A stretch of DNA of 64,000 nt, from positions 124,001 through 188,000 of the forward strand of contig NZ_JAJUXK010000003.1 in NCBI RefSeq assembly GCF_021390335.1, given 5' to 3'. This DNA is from Dyadobacter sp. CY343. GTDB taxonomy: Bacteria; Bacteroidota; Bacteroidia; Cytophagales; Spirosomataceae. How positions within the stretch are numbered: the first letter of the stretch is position 1; each line of letters starts with the position of its first letter. The position numbers and the translations under genes were made by a program. This document shows, one piece after another, positions 18,160 to 26,479 of this stretch. Below the pieces are notes generated by a model. It did not search any database and was not told the origin of the DNA. It saw only the letters and a program-made list of their open reading frames with translations.

Positions 18160-19508
18160 GAAGCTTTCTTACTTTTTAATCTGCTAAGCCATTCTTTGCC
18201 CTCGAACTTCCTGAAAAGATAGCTGTTGATACGGACGAAAAGTAGCAATGCGATTAATATAAAAACGGCATTTAATTTATAAGAAAACCCTACGAATTTC
18301 TCTGTTCCGTCCATGGCCAGCTCGTACCGCAGCCACGTGCGCTCTGCTGTTGTTGTGGTTTTGTCAAACGGTAACGCCTCGTCGTATATAACCTCCGTGA
18401 TGAATTTGCCGGTTGTGTCAATGTACCCGTATTTATCGTCCACCCGCACCATTGAGATGCCGTGGTTATAGTAGGAAGCGAAATCGTATTTCAGCGGCGT
18501 TCTAATCCTGCCTTTCTTATCAATGTGTCCGAATTTTCCATCAATAGCTACTGCGGAGCGGTCTTCGGCAGTGAAACCGGTTGCTTCGTCGTAAAGAAAA
18601 TTGATCCTGACTTTGCCCGTTTTGTCAATACAACCCCATTTATTATTCTTTTTTACCCAGAATAAACCGGCAGTCGGCTTGCGGGTGTCGGTGTACTCAA
18701 ACGGCACGATCAGGTCGCCGGTGAATGGACTGATATAGCCGAACTTATCGCCATATTGAACGCGCTCCAATCCCTGGCCGGAAAATTTGTAGGTAGGGTC
18801 AATATCATCCAGCGCAACCGGTACGCGCAGGATCATATTCTTATCAATGATCCCATATTTCCCACCAAAGTTGAAGTGATAGATGTACTTCGACTTCTTG
18901 ATCTCGCGCTCGTTGAACTTGCTGAAATTCCAGTTGAGGATAAACATATCCCGTTTTTTCCACCAGATAATATCCTCGCGGGTATCCCGGTTACACACGT
19001 GATTTTGCTCCGCCGCGGCGATCAGGAAGTCATTTTTATAATTTTCAATCGGGATTTTGTACAGCGTATTTCCTTTTGTATCAATATAAGAAAGGCCAAA
19101 TTGTTTGCCTACGGGATAAATAACCCATGTTTTGCCATTTATAAACTTATCAGTACCCGCATAGATCGGCTGCACGACAATTTCGCCTTGCCTGTTGATA
19201 AACCCGTGCAGCCCATTTCCGTCGGGACCCAGTTCCATAGGCACAAACTCAGCAAGCCCATCAGAAAAATCACCAATATCCCGGAATGCCGGCGTCAGTT
19301 TCCGTCCATTCGGATCGGTGAGATAGGTTTCATAGGTCCGGCAGGGCACAGACACTTTCTTGACAACGTAAACGCCATCGTATTCACGATGTTCGGTATA
19401 CGCATTAAGCCAGGACTTTGCATTGCCGGCTCCGGTTTGCGCCAGCAGAAGATTAAAATTTAGTATGAAAAGCAGAGAAATGAAACACCTAGCAGCCAGA
19501 GCAAACAT
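18156..19508 (-). CDS. WG-repeat exported protein with C-terminal membrane anchor
   Basis: A 450-residue protein with a signal peptide (cleavage near LLAQ, residue 24). The middle carries about seven WG repeats, each with the pattern G(K/Y)(F/W)G(Y/C)ID: examples are KFGYISPFTGDL, KWGCIDKTGKV, KFGHIDKKGRI and KYGYIDTTGKF. Near the end a single membrane segment (LNAVFILIALLLFVRINSYLF) is followed by a basic cytoplasmic tail, giving a type I topology. WG-repeat proteins are common in Bacteroidota and their roles are mostly unknown; some are associated with other surface or regulatory proteins. The gene converges on rbsC, overlapping by 4 bp, and so is not part of the sugar operon. Confidence 0.88.
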   Translation of the reverse strand: MFALAARCFISLLFILNFNLLLAQTGAGNAKSWLNAYTEHREYDGVYVVKKVSVPCRTYETYLTDPNGRKLTPAFRDIGDFSDGLAEFVPMELGPDGNGLHGFINRQGEIVVQPIYAGTDKFINGKTWVIYPVGKQFGLSYIDTKGNTLYKIPIENYKNDFLIAAAEQNHVCNRDTREDIIWWKKRDMFILNWNFSKFNEREIKKSKYIYHFNFGGKYGIIDKNMILRVPVALDDIDPTYKFSGQGLERVQYGDKFGYISPFTGDLIVPFEYTDTRKPTAGLFWVKKNNKWGCIDKTGKVRINFLYDEATGFTAEDRSAVAIDGKFGHIDKKGRIRTPLKYDFASYYNHGISMVRVDDKYGYIDTTGKFITEVIYDEALPFDKTTTTAERTWLRYELAMDGTEKFVGFSYKLNAVFILIALLLFVRINSYLFRKFEGKEWLSRLKSKKAS

Positions 19509-19759
19509 TCAGGAAAGCGGTTTTAAGTCAGTATCAGGTTGAATCCTTTTCAGCTAATATAGCCAATAGGTACTTTTCAGGCTAATTTTATGCCAATTGC
19601 ATTCAGTTCACGACTTATTTTTCGCCGGGCAAACAACAAATCAGAACTGATCGGAAGTGGCAGGAAAAAATAAATCAGTTTTCGATTTCCATTAATTCCC
19701 ACGAAAACAAGCGCTTACCTTAAATCTTAATAATTTCTTCATAAATCTATTTTGAAAAA

Positions 19760-19790
19760 TTTGTTTCGTACAATTTAACTAATACTTTTG
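19760..19790 (+). promoter_or_regulatory. Bacteroidota-type promoter for tRNA-Lys
   Basis: TTTG at 19760-19763 and TACTTTTG at 19783-19790, separated by 19 bp, fit the TTTG / TAnnTTTG promoter consensus of this phylum. The tRNA begins 57 bp downstream. The rest of 19509-19846 is AT-rich with no gene visible. Confidence 0.7.
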
Positions 19791-19846
19791 CACCACAATC
19801 AACGACAAGTCTTGGGTTTGTACAAGAAACATAGTTGGCTGTGAAT

Positions 19847-19919
19847 GATTCCGTAGCTCAGCTGGTAGAGCAATACACTTTTAATGTATGGGTCCTGGGT
19901 TCGAATCCCAGCGGGATCA
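19847..19919 (+). tRNA. tRNA-Lys (anticodon TTT)
   Basis: A full cloverleaf can be folded in 73 bases. The acceptor stem GATTCCG pairs with CGGGATC; the D arm is AGCTCAGCTGGTAGAGC; the anticodon stem ATACA/TGTAT encloses loop CTTTTAA with anticodon TTT at 19880-19882; the T arm is CTGGG-TTCGAAT-CCCAG. The discriminator base is A and CCA is not encoded, as is normal in this phylum. Its 3' end is the integration site of the island that follows. Confidence 0.97.
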
Positions 19920-19926
19920 CTTGAAG
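19905..19926 (+). repeat. attL: 22-bp direct repeat at tRNA-Lys 3' end
   Basis: The 22 bp spanning the T-arm 3' side, acceptor stem and first bases after the tRNA (core AGCGGGATCACTTG) recur exactly at 23762-23783 and again at 23863-23884. An integrase gene starts 248 bp downstream, so this copy is the left attachment site of an integrated element. Confidence 0.85.
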
Positions 19927-19943
19927 AAATAACAAAAAGCATC

Positions 19944-19978
19944 AAAGCCTGCAAATCAACAGATTAGCAGGCTTTTTT
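19944..19978 (+). terminator. rho-independent terminator after tRNA-Lys
   Basis: AAAGCCTGC and GCAGGCTTT form a 9-bp stem followed by a T run. The same hairpin occurs at 23902-23937, so it came with the integrated element and replaces the native terminator. Confidence 0.8.
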
Positions 19979-20021
19979 CTTTTCGGATCATGCCAAAATA
20001 TTCAATTTTTCACAAATTTTT

Positions 20022-20066
20022 GGTGAGTAATTCGGTGAGTGCAAGGATCTGCAAATTTTACTCACC
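20022..20066 (+). promoter_or_regulatory. candidate integrase arm-type sites (GGTGAGT)
   Basis: GGTGAGT occurs twice directly (20022-20028 and 20034-20040) and once inverted as ACTCACC (20060-20066) between the tRNA and the integrase gene. The direct pair recurs near the other island end (23686 and 23698) and the whole set in the second element (23980, 23992, 24018). Position next to each att site suggests integrase or excisionase binding; this is inference. Confidence 0.5.
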
Positions 20067-20173
20067 AGAATTGCTGTAACTTATTGTATAACAAGATGTT
20101 TACCACGTAAACATCTTGTGCTGTAACGGCTTGCAAGACTACTTTTGTTCAACTTTTTAACCTGGAAAAAGGT

Positions 20174-21406
20174 ATGAAAACAAAGATCAGTCTGCTTTTC
20201 TATTTGAAGAAGCCGAAAAATTATCAAAATGGAACTGTGCCCATTTACCTGCGGATTACGGTTGAAAGCAAAAGAGCAGAATTTACGACCGGGCGAGAAT
20301 GTGAACCCAGCCGGTGGAATGCAATTGCGGGAAGAGTGACTGGTGTGAAAGAGGCTGTGAAGTCTGTTAACGCCTATCTCGGTAATCTCGAACAGCAATT
20401 GTTAGATGCCCACGCCGCCCTGGTTCGTGACGGAGCATTGATAACAGCGGAAACGGTCAAGAACAAATTTTTAGGCGTCGGCCCTAAGCAGCGGTTACTA
20501 ATCTCAGTGATTGCTGACCATAACGAACGGATGAAGGCATTGGTCGGCCAGGAATATGCGATAGGCACATTCAACCGCTACAAAGTACTCGAACGTCACA
20601 CGCTAGCATTTCTGAAAGGCAACTTCAACACGAGCGATTGTGACATCAGCCGGATCGATTTCGCTTTCATCGCCGACTATGAGTTCTATCTGCGCTCTGT
20701 TCGCAAGATGGGCAATCATGCCGTTGTGAAGCATATGAAGATGTTCCGCAAGATTGTCAATATCTGCTTAGGGAATGGCTGGATGAATCTCGATCCGTAC
20801 TTGAACTTCAAAGGCAAGTTTAAAAAGGTCGATAAAGCGATCCTTACCCGCGCCGAACTTGATTTGATGGCAAATAAAGAGTTCGCCAGCGATCGGCTCG
20901 CCCAGGTGCGGGACACTTTTCTCTTTTGTTGTTTCACCGGCCTGGCCTACTCTGACGTCCAGAAGCTCGAAAAAAGCCAGATCGCTCGTGGAATTGACGG
21001 CGAGCAGTGGATATTCAGCCAGCGGACTAAAACGAATGTAAAATCGCATATTCCGCTTTTGCCAGAGGCGCTTCAAATAATCAACAGATATAAAGATCAT
21101 CCGCTTTGCGAGTCTCGCGGGCTGGTGTTGCCTGTGCCGAGTAATCAGAAGATGAATGACTATTTGAAAGAGATCGCTGTGATCTGCGGAATTAATAAAG
21201 TTCTTACTTCACACGTAGCCGGGCATACGTTTGCCACGACTATTACATTGCAGAATGGTGTTCCGATTGAGAGTGTTTCTAAAATGCTCGGGCATACGAA
21301 CATTCGCACTACTCAGATTTATGCGAAAATTCTCGATACGAAGGTTAGCGAGGATATGCAGGCTTTGAAAGGGCGGCTTTCCAAGAGGTCTGGCACAGAA
21401 GGTTAG
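20174..21406 (+). CDS. tyrosine-type site-specific integrase (catalytic Arg II replaced)
   Basis: A 410-residue Bacteroidota tyrosine recombinase. Residues 1-100 form the arm-binding domain, 105-205 the SAM-like core-binding domain and 220-400 the catalytic domain. The nucleophile is Tyr383 (TTQIYAKI) and LGHTNI carries the penultimate His. The first Arg position reads Ala258 in CFTGLAYSDV, as in several Bacteroides integrases. More strikingly the HxxR box, normally SHVARHTFAT, reads His347-Val-Ala-Gly350: a GGG codon where CGG is expected. Loss of this Arg should cripple strand cleavage. The gene lies 255 bp after tRNA-Lys and drives the 3.86 kb island ending at 23783. A decayed relative lies at 24131-24346. 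Confidence 0.93.
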   Translation: MKTKISLLFYLKKPKNYQNGTVPIYLRITVESKRAEFTTGRECEPSRWNAIAGRVTGVKEAVKSVNAYLGNLEQQLLDAHAALVRDGALITAETVKNKFLGVGPKQRLLISVIADHNERMKALVGQEYAIGTFNRYKVLERHTLAFLKGNFNTSDCDISRIDFAFIADYEFYLRSVRKMGNHAVVKHMKMFRKIVNICLGNGWMNLDPYLNFKGKFKKVDKAILTRAELDLMANKEFASDRLAQVRDTFLFCCFTGLAYSDVQKLEKSQIARGIDGEQWIFSQRTKTNVKSHIPLLPEALQIINRYKDHPLCESRGLVLPVPSNQKMNDYLKEIAVICGINKVLTSHVAGHTFATTITLQNGVPIESVSKMLGHTNIRTTQIYAKILDTKVSEDMQALKGRLSKRSGTEG

Positions 21407-21411
21407 CGCTG

Positions 21412-21468
21412 CACCTTCTCTCTCACGACCCCTCCTGTTTGTGAGAGGGGATCGCGAGAGAGAAGGTG
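21412..21468. terminator. long imperfect hairpin after the integrase gene
   Basis: Arms CACCTTCTCTCTC (21412-21424) and GAGAGAGAAGGTG (21456-21468) pair perfectly over 13 bp; CGA/TCG and CCCCTC/GAGGGG extend the stem inward. It starts 6 bp after the integrase stop. No T run follows, so it may be a terminator of the kind common in this phylum or a structural element of the island. Confidence 0.55.
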
Positions 21469-21603
21469 AAAAAAGGGATTGGAAAAATCACAAATGAAAT
21501 AGCTACTAAATACATGGGGCAAAAAGTGAGTCGAAAATATAACCTGCTCTTTGTATATTTTTGTGTGAGAATGGCCCATCAAGTTGGCATTCATAAATGT
21601 CAC

Positions 21604-22392
21604 ATGACAATACAGAAGCTCAATACAGTAAAGCAAACTTTAGGTTTTTTCGCAATGTCAATTGCCTGGACATTGATGAATGTACTTAACTCGCTTTATC
21701 AAGTTTCGGCACATGGTAAGGCAGATGACAGCGAGGTTGTTATTTTCTGGTCGGCACTGTTCATGACTCTCGCATGGGCAATATTCATAATCTACCCCAT
21801 TAGTAAACTTGACCATACAAAGCGAACGTTTCGGCCTACAACCCTGCCTTTCATCACAGGCGCTTATGGTGGATTCGTATATGCAATCCTCGTGGGCGGG
21901 TTATTTCGTAGTCTCGACTTAGTGACTATGTTTTGACCACTAGCCTTATTGGCTGGCTTTATTTTTGGGTTCGCATACTCCCAGCTAATTACCTCATCAA
22001 GGCTGATCAATTTTCTAAACAATCAGCCACTCCGGAAAGGTATTTTCTTTCTTTCACCTGCCCTCTCGCTTTTCTTTTTTCTTTGGTTTTTACCGACTGT
22101 CGCTCCTTCATTAGTGTTTCGTTATATGCCCGACGCGATCAGAGACGATATAATTCGCAAGACAATCCCGAAATACAAGGTTGGCGACGATTTTGAACCG
22201 CTAAGAAGATCTTTACCCGGCTACTTAACATATATGAATGATGGCAACGCAAACATAACAGCAACAATGGAGGATTTTGCGTTTGTCCTTCAAGTTCACT
22301 GTTACAAAATTGTAAGACTTGAATATGGAAAAAGTGGTAGGGAAATCCATGGAACAGTATACGGTAAGCTGCATGATGAGCCCTGTTTGTAA
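21604..22392 (+). pseudogene. membrane protein gene interrupted by an in-frame TGA
   Basis: From 21604 (MTIQKLNTVKQTLGFFAMS) a frame runs to a TGA at 21934-21936 and then continues in the same frame, without shift, to 22392. Joined, it gives about 261 residues with four or five hydrophobic segments: two before the stop (about residues 12-32 and 45-65), one ending at it (about 80-110), two just after (PLALLAGFIFGFAYSQL and GIFFLSPALSLFFFLWFLP), and a polar C-terminal domain of about 85 residues. TGA probably replaces a Trp TGG codon, since the hydrophobic sequence reads smoothly across it. Earlier starts at 21466 and 21571 exist but are less likely. No family is recognised. It is island cargo, between the integrase and a DUF6882-like gene. 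Confidence 0.65.
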
Positions 22393-22553
22393 TGTGATTT
22401 TCGCTCACGACATTCACATCATTTGAGCTTGGTTTTAGTCTAAGTCGCTATTAATATTCTTTCATTCGCACGCAGATAAATTGTACTTATTCATTCATCA
22501 TTTGTTGGCATATTCCGTCCGGATTTGTTAACGATTGCCTCTTAACCGCAATC

Positions 22554-22590
22554 GGCCAGATGTCAGATTGTGTCACAATCTAATCTGGCC
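22554..22590. terminator. 37-bp near-perfect palindrome
   Basis: GGCCAGAT (22554-22561) pairs with ATCTGGCC (22583-22590), and AGATTGTG (22565-22572) with CACAATCT (22574-22581). It lies alone in the 387-bp gap 22393-22779, which otherwise holds no gene I can support. It could terminate the pseudogene transcript or be a protein-binding dyad. Confidence 0.5.
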
Positions 22591-22779
22591 GCCCAAACGC
22601 TCCGGAGTCGCTGGCGGGAGAGTTTTATAAATATTCCTGGAAGAGTGGAAAATAAGTAGATTATGGATTTGGCTATATTTGTTTCCAAGAGTAGCCGATT
22701 GCAATACGAAGTTACCCTGCATGTTGTACTAGCTTCTTACACCTGCATGACTATTCGGACCTTCTAAAAATTAAACCGT

Positions 22780-23535
22780 ATGGAGATAACTGACTACAAC
22801 GCTTTTGCCGGCGATTGTATTGACGAACTGAAAGCTTTGCAGGACCAATTCAAAGAAACTTTTGACATCGCTCAGGCAAACTGGTTCTACAATCAAGCAA
22901 CCGGTTTACTGACTTTCTCCACCGATGACACAGAACTCAATTTTAAATATTTTCAAGTAGGGAGCTTCTCGTCAAAATCCGAAACATGGATGTGGTCATG
23001 GCACAATGAAAATACTTTGGAAAATGTTAAGGAACCCGCGAGTCAGATAAGGGATTTTGGAGAGAGTTTCAATTTCGCCAAACTAACCGAGGGGCACTTC
23101 GCCAGCGATGAGTTTGAAGCTTGGGAATTCACAGCTATCTCGGTTAAACTTATAAAAGGGATTGGTGTCTACCGGCCCGTCAACGACGAAGGATTAATGA
23201 TCTTTCTGGTCATAACCGAATTTGTTGACAATGAAACAGCGAAGAACATTAAGAACAAGTACATAGAATGCGGCGATCACGAATATAGAAGAGTTGCGTT
23301 TGTGTGTCAACACCTGAATTTCGATACCAAAGTTGGTTTTGAAGAATCTTTCGAAACCATTGAAGGAATGGAGCTGTCGGACGAGGATGACTTTCAAGCA
23401 TGGTGTGACGAATGTGAAACTATAAGGGTTGCAGAAGATGGATGGAGCCGCAATGCGATGAAATTTGCGCAGTATAGAGTTGTGTGCGAGGGATGCTATT
23501 TTAAGATGAAGGCACTGGACCTGGGGTCGGACTAG
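22780..23535 (+). CDS. DUF6882-like protein with C-terminal CxxC pairs
   Basis: A 251-residue, acidic, probably cytoplasmic protein. Residues 30-150 resemble the DUF6882 group, with FYNQATGLLTFST, a GSFSSKSETWMWSWHNEN segment and KLTEGHFASDEFEAWEF; the assignment is by pattern only. Residues 205-245 form an extra tail with CDEC and, about 36 residues later, CEGC, which could bind one zinc ion as a zinc ribbon. No signal peptide or membrane segment is seen. It is the only intact cargo gene of the tRNA-Lys island, lying 226 bp before the right att site. Function unknown; cargo at this position is often related to defence or to host interaction, but nothing in the sequence proves that. Confidence 0.65.
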   Translation: MEITDYNAFAGDCIDELKALQDQFKETFDIAQANWFYNQATGLLTFSTDDTELNFKYFQVGSFSSKSETWMWSWHNENTLENVKEPASQIRDFGESFNFAKLTEGHFASDEFEAWEFTAISVKLIKGIGVYRPVNDEGLMIFLVITEFVDNETAKNIKNKYIECGDHEYRRVAFVCQHLNFDTKVGFEESFETIEGMELSDEDDFQAWCDECETIRVAEDGWSRNAMKFAQYRVVCEGCYFKMKALDLGSD

Positions 23536-23685
23536 GAAAGTCTTTTGTAGGTCATTGTTATGATCCAGTTTGACGACAATTTAGCTTCTTCCCTTCCGAG
23601 CCACCGAAAAGCTTGCAAGTCGTGAGCGGGATCTTTTACAAATAATTTTATCTTTACCCTAATTGCAAGCCGACCACGACAAATT

Positions 23686-23704
23686 GGTGAGTGACGCGGT
23701 GAGT
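23686..23704 (+). promoter_or_regulatory. GGTGAGT pair near the right island end
   Basis: Two direct GGTGAGT copies with 5-bp spacing lie 58 bp before the right att repeat, matching the pair near attL (also 5-bp spacing). This supports a role in recombination. Confidence 0.45.
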
Positions 23705-23761
23705 ACAGGATTTTGCAGGATATAAATGCTTGATAAGCAATTTGTTATCTCAAAAAGTATG

Positions 23762-23783
23762 ATCCCAGCGGGATCACTTGAAG
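23762..23783 (+). repeat. attR: second copy of the 22-bp tRNA-Lys end
   Basis: Exact repeat of 19905-19926. The interval of 3,857 bp between the two copies defines the island: integrase, broken membrane gene, DUF6882-like gene. What follows this copy differs from what follows attL and includes a short terminator, as expected for the native tRNA flank. Confidence 0.8.
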
Positions 23784-23804
23784 CGCCTCAAAAGGGCGCT
23801 TTTC
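23783..23804 (+). terminator. short terminator, probably the native tRNA-Lys terminator
   Basis: GCGCC and GGCGC form a hairpin followed by TTTTC directly after attR. This probably ended the tRNA-Lys transcript before the island inserted. Confidence 0.6.
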
Positions 23805-23816
23805 TTGCTTGCAACG

Positions 23817-23877
23817 TACACTTTTAATGTATGGGTCCTGGCCGGGCCGCCGGGCGGTTCGAATCCCAGCGGGATCA
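23817..23877 (+). pseudogene. degenerate second tRNA-Lys copy
   Basis: Bases 23817-23841 are identical to the anticodon arm and variable region of the intact tRNA-Lys, and 23857-23877 to its T-loop and acceptor 3' half. The 5' half is missing and a 15-bp GC-only insertion (23842-23856) splits the T arm. It cannot fold into a tRNA. Confidence 0.75.
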
Positions 23878-24145
23878 CTTGAAGAAATAACAAAAAGCAT
23901 CAAAGCCTGCCAATCAACAGATTAGCAGGCTTTTTTCTTTGCCAGATATGCCAAAACATTCAATTTGCTACAAATTTTTGGTGAGTAATTCGGTGAGTTC
24001 GAAGATCTGCAAATTTTACTCACCAGAAATCGCGTAACCAGTTGAAAATCAATATGTCCACGCGATGGGCATCTTGTGCTGACTAGGCTTGCAAGACTAC
24101 TTTGTTCAACTAATAAACCTGTAAATGGTTATGAAAACAAAGCTG
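23863..24145 (+). repeat. second copy of the integrase-proximal island end
   Basis: This segment is closely similar to 19905-20190: the 22-bp att, the AAAGCCTGC terminator hairpin, the GGTGAGT pair with its inverted partner at 24018, the CTTGCAAGACTAC stretch and the start of an integrase gene. It marks the left end of a second, related element inserted at the degenerate tRNA copy. I found no matching right end within the window. Confidence 0.75.
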
Positions 24146-24346
24146 AGTGTGAGCCTAAGACTTGGAAAGCGACGGCAGGTCGTGTGCTGGGTAACAAGGA
24201 GGGGGTGATTGCAGGACACAATCTACGGATGCAGTCGCTAGTTGGCAAGAATACGCAATCGGAACCTTCAAAAGGTACGAGGTTTTGAGACGTCACACGG
24301 AAAGCTTTCTGAAAGCCAACTTCAATACAGCCAAATATGCAATAAG
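24131..24346 (+). pseudogene. remnant of a second tyrosine integrase
   Basis: After ATGAAAACAAAG the frame jumps to a segment (ECEPKTWKATAGRVLGNKEG) that matches residues about 38-57 of the intact integrase, so about 33 codons are deleted. HNLRMQSLVG then matches the HNERMKALVG segment, skipping a further stretch, and a frameshift at about 24246 leads to QEYAIGTFKRYEVLRRHTES, which again matches. Similarity ends near 24346; core and catalytic domains are gone. It is related to but distinct from the intact integrase, so a separate insertion occurred here. Confidence 0.8.
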
Positions 24347-24548
24347 ATCAGTTGGAGACAACCTTCTGAAAGGCCGAAGTAAAACGACTGGTAAATGTTT
24401 CATTAATAGTCTCCCAAGCCACTTATTGTGATTTTGAGTATTCGTATATGCAAAAAATATACAAATGCAGCCCTGAATTGAACATTGAGGGCCATGCTAA
24501 TTTATCTGTATTTCGTGAACGAAAATTTACAACTAAATGCACTAACAT

Positions 24549-24797
24549 ATGTCAGAACAGGTAACGTTAGTTCCCGGTAATAGCCTCATAACCAACACGC
24601 CGGAAGAAGGGCGAGCGTTGGCGATAAAAATTTCCAGACTAATTATAAAGGTGACACAGCCCGACGCTTTGGTTCGAGAAAAATTGAGGCCAGTTTACGC
24701 AGCGGATGCTGCAATGCTCATTGCAATAGGCCAAACAGTCGCGCTGGAATTTGCTACCATTGCAGCAGCCAATGATTATTGGAAAAATAGAAGTTGA
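24549..24797 (+). CDS. small hypothetical protein
   Basis: An 82-residue frame from an ATG at 24549. The product has no signal peptide or clear membrane segment, though AADAAMLIAIGQTVALEFATIAAA is a hydrophobic, probably helical stretch near the C-terminus. No family is recognised. It stands alone between the integrase remnant and the catalase gene, 752 bp from the right att copy. Composition is protein-like (balanced charges, Ala/Ile-rich helices), which is the only support besides length. Confidence 0.4.
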   Translation: MSEQVTLVPGNSLITNTPEEGRALAIKISRLIIKVTQPDALVREKLRPVYAADAAMLIAIGQTVALEFATIAAANDYWKNRS

Positions 24798-24973
24798 ATT
24801 CCTACACTTAGGCAGGGTGCAATAGAGATATAGATTTATATCTCCAGGTTTAATAAGTACAATAGGTTCAGTTAATCTGACATTGTTGCAATAGTTCTTC
24901 CCCGCTAGTTTTGGCTATTGCAGATTTATGCTAGCGTCCGGATAAAACAATTATAAATACTAGAATTTTCCCA

Positions 24974-26476
24974 ATGGAAGAGAACAAGTTAACCAGCCGT
25001 TCAGGCGCGCCAGTTGTTGATAATCAAAATATAATGACTGCTGGAAAACGCGGCCCAGCATTGATTCAAGATGCCTGGTTTTTAGAAAAGATGGCTCATT
25101 TTGACCGGGAAGTCATACCAGAGAGACGTATGCATGAAAAAGGCTCCGGTGCATTTGGGGTATTTAAAGTGACCCATGATATAACCAGCTATACCAAAGC
25201 AAAATTGTTTGCAGAAATTGGTAAAGAAACTCCGCTTTTCGTTCGGTTTTCAACAGTCGCGGGCGAGAGAGGGGCAGCCGACGCGGAAAGGGACATCCGT
25301 GGGTTTGCTATTAAATTTTATACAGAAGAGGGAATTTGGGATCTTGTCGGAAATAACACGCCTGTTTTCTTTTTGCGTGACCCCATGAAATTCCCGGATC
25401 TGAATCATGTCGTGAAGAGAGATCCACGCACCAATTTGCGGAGTGCCGATAACAACTGGGATTTCTGGACATTGCTTCCAGAGGCACTGCATCAGGTCAC
25501 GATTGTCATGAGTGATCGCGGTCTGCCAAAGTCGTATCGTCATATGGATGGATTTGGTAGCCATACGTTCAGCTTCATCAACAACAACCAAACCCGCTAC
25601 TGGGTTAAATTTCATTTCAAGACTGCTCAGGGGATTCAAAACCTGACTAATGAAGAAGCAGGAGAAGTAATTGGCCTGGATCGGGAGAGCCACCAGCGTG
25701 ATCTGTTTGATAGCATTGAAAACGGTGATTTCCCAAAATGGATCATGTATGTTCAGATTATGGAAGAACATGTTGCAGACAGTTATCATCTTAACCCATT
25801 CGACCTTACCAAAGTGTGGCCACATGGAGACTTTCCACTGATACAAGTTGGCGAATTGGTTTTAAACCGTAATCCTGAAAACTATTTTGCAGAAGTGGAG
25901 CAGGCCGCATTCAATCCGGCGCAGGTTGTACCGGGGATCGGCTTCTCGCCAGACAAAATGTTGCAGGGCCGGTTGTTTAGCTATGGTGATGCGCAACGTT
26001 ACAGGCTGGGTGTGAACCACCATCAAATTCCGGTAAATGCGCCCAAATGCCCCTATCATGCCTATCATAGGGATGGGGCGATGCGGACCGACGGTAACTA
26101 TGGCGGGACAACGTCTTACGAGCCAAACAGCTTTGGACAATGGCGGCAACAACCCGATTTCTCCGAGCCACCTTTAAAGATCACAGGTGATGCAGCACAC
26201 TGGGACCATCGGGAAGACGATGATTATTACAGCCAGCCAGGAAACCTTTTCCGGTTAATGTCACCTGTACAAAGAGAACTTCTGTTTAAAAACACAGCAG
26301 CCGCTGTAGGTGGAGCGCAGCAGTTTATTCAGATCCGCCATATCCGAAACTGTTATAAGGCTGACCCTGAATATGGTAGGGGGATAGCACATGCACTTGG
26401 GCTTTCCATGCAGCTTGTAAATGACTTTGAAGGCTATGAAATGAAAAAGCAATGTCCAACAATTCAATCTTTCTAA
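24974..26476 (+). CDS. katA: monofunctional haem catalase
   Basis: A 500-residue small-subunit catalase that breaks hydrogen peroxide into water and oxygen, probably a cytoplasmic tetramer. Catalytic residues sit at canonical positions: distal His54 in [12 protein letters not shown], Asn127 in [11 protein letters not shown], and proximal haem ligand Tyr337 in [14 protein letters not shown]. The segment [17 protein letters not shown] is a family signature. No signal peptide. It is followed after 3 bp by an alpha/beta hydrolase gene, so the two are probably co-transcribed. No OxyR- or PerR-type regulator is adjacent, and no clear TAnnTTTG promoter was found in the upstream 177 bp. Confidence 0.97.
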   Translation: MEENKLTSRSGAPVVDNQNIMTAGKRGPALIQDAWFLEKMAHFDREVIPERRMHEKGSGAFGVFKVTHDITSYTKAKLFAEIGKETPLFVRFSTVAGERGAADAERDIRGFAIKFYTEEGIWDLVGNNTPVFFLRDPMKFPDLNHVVKRDPRTNLRSADNNWDFWTLLPEALHQVTIVMSDRGLPKSYRHMDGFGSHTFSFINNNQTRYWVKFHFKTAQGIQNLTNEEAGEVIGLDRESHQRDLFDSIENGDFPKWIMYVQIMEEHVADSYHLNPFDLTKVWPHGDFPLIQVGELVLNRNPENYFAEVEQAAFNPAQVVPGIGFSPDKMLQGRLFSYGDAQRYRLGVNHHQIPVNAPKCPYHAYHRDGAMRTDGNYGGTTSYEPNSFGQWRQQPDFSEPPLKITGDAAHWDHREDDDYYSQPGNLFRLMSPVQRELLFKNTAAAVGGAQQFIQIRHIRNCYKADPEYGRGIAHALGLSMQLVNDFEGYEMKKQCPTIQSF

Positions 26477-26479
26477 ACT

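Noticed and set aside
18756..19463. 235-residue plus-strand frame
   Set aside because: It lies wholly inside the WG-repeat gene on the other strand and mirrors its repeat structure.
21949..22392. Separate 147-residue protein
   Set aside because: It is in the same frame directly after the TGA of the preceding frame and lacks a normal start; it is better explained as the second half of one interrupted gene.
24076..24288. Independent 70-residue gene
   Set aside because: Its sequence matches pieces of the intact integrase with deletions and a frameshift, so it is a remnant.
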